Source: an uncultured delta proteobacterium (GTDB taxonomy: Bacteria > Myxococcota_A > Polyangia > Polyangiales > Ga0077539). From it: a DNA stretch of 16,123 nt. Shown here one piece after another: positions 14,491 to 16,123 of this stretch. The notes under the pieces were generated by a model that worked only from the letters and a program-made list of their open reading frames with translations, did not search any database and was not told where the DNA came from. The number at the start of each line of letters is the position of its first letter. Position 1 is the stretch's first letter. The DNA is taken from assembly GCA_903860995.1 (NCBI GenBank), contig CAIOSS010000049.1, positions 1 to 16,123 of the forward strand, read 5' to 3'. Made by a program: the position numbers and the translations under genes.

Positions 14491-15042
14491 CGCTCGCATC
14501 GTCGCGATGGTGGCCGGGGCCCAGCGCAGCCGCGCCCCCATCCAGGCCCTCACCGACACCGTCGCGGGGTACTTCGTGCCCGCGGTGATCCTGGTCGCGC
14601 TGCTCACCTTCGGGGCCTGGGGCCTCTTAGGGGGCCGGAGCCGCGGCTCACCTACGCGCGGGTCAACGCCGTGGCGGTGCTCATCATCGCGTGCCCCTGC
14701 GCGCTCGGGCTCGCCACCCCGATGTCGATCATGGTGGCCACCGGCCGCGGCGCGACGGCGGGCGTGCTCTTCCGCAACGCCGAGGCCATCGAGGTGTCGC
14801 GCGCCGTCGTTACGCTCGTCGTCGACAAGACCGGCACGCTCACCGAGGGCAAGCCGAAGCTGGTCACCGTAGAGCCGGCGGCGGGGCTCGACGAGAACGC
14901 CCTGGGCATTCCAGTCGCGGCCGGGGTGCTCTACCCCCTCACGGGGCTGCTGCTCAGCCCGATGCTCGCCGCCGCGGCCATGAGCCTGAGCTCGGTCTCG
15001 GTGATCGCCAACGCCCTTCGGCTGCGCCACGCGCGCCTGTGA
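14486..15042 (+). pseudogene. copA: Copper P1B-type ATPase remnant, middle deleted
   Basis: The remains of a Cu+-exporting ATPase (CopA family). It starts inside the protein, after the actuator domain: RIVAMVAGAQRSRAPIQALT, then the membrane helix GYFVPAVILVALLTFGAW. A 1-nt frameshift lies at the five-G run 14630-14634. The next frame gives GPEPRLTYARVNAVAVLI, the metal-binding motif CPC (14692-14700), and DKTGTLTEGKPK with the phosphorylated Asp at 14824-14826. About 20 codons later, near 14896, it jumps straight to the C-terminal membrane part ALGIPVAAGVLYPLTG and SLSSVSVIANALRLRHARL, ending at TGA 15040-15042. The nucleotide-binding domain and the TGD and GDGxND motifs are missing, so it cannot pump. 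Metal-binding N-terminal domains are also lost. Confidence 0.88.
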
Positions 15043-15083
15043 TGTCCGCAGGGCCACCGGTCCTCGCGGCGGTTCATGAGCGG
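15014..15083 (+). repeat. Imperfect direct repeat A: copA 3' end and following sequence
   Basis: This stretch covers the last codons of the copA remnant (RHARL, stop) and about 40 nt after it. It aligns with 15810-15882 in the same orientation, at roughly 75-80% identity by eye, including ccttcgg, tgcgccacgc, gtccg, cctcgcgg and ggttcatg. Both copies read R-H-A-R-(L/P)-stop. Confidence 0.68.
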
Positions 15084-15443
15084 GGGCCGTCGGCGGTACC
15101 GCCCCCGACTGGCGCACATACCGAGTTTCAGTGAACGGGTTGCGCTCCTCCCTTCGGAGTCATGCGCAGTCTGGCGCAACAGCCGAAACGGCCGAGGATT
15201 GGTGAAGCGAGTTCATTCACCGCTGGTGGACGGCGCGGCCAGCCGGGATCAATTCGCACCAAGTTCGATCGCCGCCTGCAATGGCGATTGACGAACCAGA
15301 GCACGGCCCGATTGAAGGTCGCGACGGGCGGAAGCCCCGCCCTGTCTGAATGCGGCAACGGGAATTGGAGGGCGTCCCGGCCCCGCGTCGATCACTCCTC
15401 TCACCGCCCTCCGAACGACCACCCAGAATTGCGAGAAGTTACG
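15084..15443 (+). other. Intergenic stretch before the copper storage gene
   Basis: No gene is supported here. The frame of the copper storage protein is open back to 15162, but that part is Arg/Ser-rich and unlike the family. TTGACG at 15288-15293 could be a -35 element, but no good -10 follows at proper spacing. A small GTGAA/TTCAC inverted repeat lies near 15202-15222. No copper-responsive operator was recognised. Confidence 0.4.
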
Positions 15444-15812
15444 ATGCCCCATTCCAATTTCGATGCATGCATTCGGTCCTGTGACGCCTGCGCCGTCGCC
15501 TGTGAGCATTGCGCGACGTCGTGCCTGGGCGAGAAGGATGTCGCCGCGATGGCCGCGTGCATCAAGCTCGACCGGGACTGCGCCGACGCCTGCCGCTTCG
15601 CCGCGCTGCTGATGAGCCGGGGCAGCCCCTTCGCCGTGGAGTTCTGCGAGCTCTGCGCGAAGATCTGCGAGGCGTGTGCGACGGAGTGCGAAAAGCACAA
15701 GAACGAGCATTGCCTGGCCTGCGCGAAGGCGTGCCGCCAGTGCGCCACGGACTGCCGGGCGATGACGGGCAAGGCGCCCGCCAAGACGCCCAGCAAGACC
15801 GCGACGGCCTGA
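15444..15812 (+). CDS. csp: Four-helix-bundle copper storage protein (Csp family, cytosolic type)
   Basis: A 122-residue Cys-rich protein. ATG 15444 has GAGAAG a few nt upstream, and the protein then starts right at the first Cys-bearing helix. I count 19 Cys, arranged in helix-like spacings: C9, 13, 16, 20, 23, 27; C39, 46, 50; C68, 71, 75, 78, 82; C90, 93, 97, 100, 104. This matches the DUF326/Csp fold, where Cys lining a four-helix bundle hold many Cu(I) ions. There is no signal peptide, so it resembles the cytosolic Csp3 type rather than the exported Csp1. The C-terminus ends in a Lys/Ala/Thr-rich tail. It would buffer copper in the cytoplasm. It sits next to the remnants of a copper ATPase and an RND pump, so it is probably the only surviving member of a copper resistance cluster. 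Confidence 0.92.
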   Translation: MPHSNFDACIRSCDACAVACEHCATSCLGEKDVAAMAACIKLDRDCADACRFAALLMSRGSPFAVEFCELCAKICEACATECEKHKNEHCLACAKACRQCATDCRAMTGKAPAKTPSKTATA

Positions 15813-15882
15813 CCTTCGGCGTGCGCCACGCACGCCCGTGACGTCCGTTGGGACCACCCAGCCCTCGCGGTGGTTCATGGGC
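15810..15882 (+). repeat. Imperfect direct repeat B: second copA-like 3' end
   Basis: This repeat begins at the csp stop codon and includes cgccacgcacgcccgtga, which reads R-H-A-R-P-stop, matching R-H-A-R-L-stop at the end of the copA remnant. The similarity continues about 40 nt past that stop. It suggests a second copA 3' end once lay here and that csp sits between two related ends. Confidence 0.66.
15853..15874 (+). terminator. Possible hairpin after csp
   Basis: ACCACC (15853-15858) can pair with GGTGGT (15869-15874) over a 10-nt loop, about 40 nt after the csp stop. There is no T-tract. The equivalent stem in repeat A is not conserved well, so this is a weak call. Confidence 0.25.
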
Positions 15883-16123
15883 GGTCGGTCTGCTGCGCTA
15901 CGAGCTCACCGACCGGGTGCGCCGGGCGACGCGCTGCGAGATGACCCACCACGCGGCCATGCGTCGAAGCTCGCGCAGACCTCACCCCCGCTGCCGCGCG
16001 CCCCTCTCCATGAATGGCTGTCCTCTGGTCTCATTTTCATCATATTTTCTCGGCATTCTTTGGGGTCTCGTCCTCGCTTCGGACCGGGGTTGGTCGCGTC
16101 CCGCGCCTGCACCCCGGGCAAGC
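15883..16123. other. Unassigned right edge
   Basis: No gene could be supported. One plus-strand frame is open from about 15880 to the window edge, but it shows no known motif and no start with a ribosome-binding site. An AT-richer patch (about 16020-16060) stands out from the surrounding GC-rich DNA and might hold a promoter for a gene outside the window. Confidence 0.35.

Noticed and set aside
15906..16121. A 71-codon minus-strand frame at the right edge
   Set aside because: It has no recognisable motif and biased composition, and its start lacks a convincing ribosome-binding site.
1..16123. CRISPR arrays, rRNA genes, intact insertion sequences, riboswitches
   Set aside because: No regularly spaced repeats, rRNA-like sequence, transposase frame or known riboswitch core was seen when reading both strands by eye.

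Overview
The window is very GC-rich and reads like a chromosomal accessory region of a myxobacterium. I infer Myxococcota, possibly class Polyangia. The reasons are the base composition, a Ser/Thr kinase with zinc-ribbon and carbohydrate-binding-type domains, Asp/Pro-rich lipoproteins, and an integrase remnant beside a tRNA-Phe fragment. No rRNA, complete tRNA or CRISPR array was seen, so the assignment is tentative.

Left part (27-6323): two divergent gene sets share a 185-nt intergenic region. On the minus strand lie a DUF3800-type protein, a small protein with a sigma-70 region-2-like segment (4-nt overlap), and an unrecognised 352-residue protein. On the plus strand lie a large UPF1/COG1112-type superfamily 1 helicase and a 103-residue winged-helix protein. 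The set resembles a compact nucleic-acid-acting module and could be a defence locus, but that is inference.

Middle part (6324-10633): a tight three-gene plus-strand cassette encodes a membrane protein with zinc ribbons at both ends, a membrane-anchored Ser/Thr kinase with an N-terminal zinc ribbon and a C-terminal discoidin-like (NADase-type glycan-binding) domain, and a lipoprotein with an alpha/beta-hydrolase fold. About 4.5 kb containing this cassette lies between two near-identical copies of a ~123-nt piece of the winged-helix gene. The second copy is a broken fragment.

Right part (10634-16123): this is largely a gene graveyard. It holds an intact hipB-like antitoxin with a palindromic operator, a frameshifted and truncated hipA, a 3' tRNA-Phe fragment next to a decayed tyrosine recombinase, and traces of an Fe/Mn superoxide dismutase. 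An intact extensin-like lipoprotein follows. Then come the remains of a copper/heavy-metal resistance locus: an RND pump fragment on the minus strand and a copper P-type ATPase that has lost its middle. An intact four-helix-bundle copper storage protein is flanked by two copies of a copA-like 3' end. Several of these remnants keep the ends of a gene but lack the centre, which suggests repeated deletion at an integration hotspot, or assembly problems.
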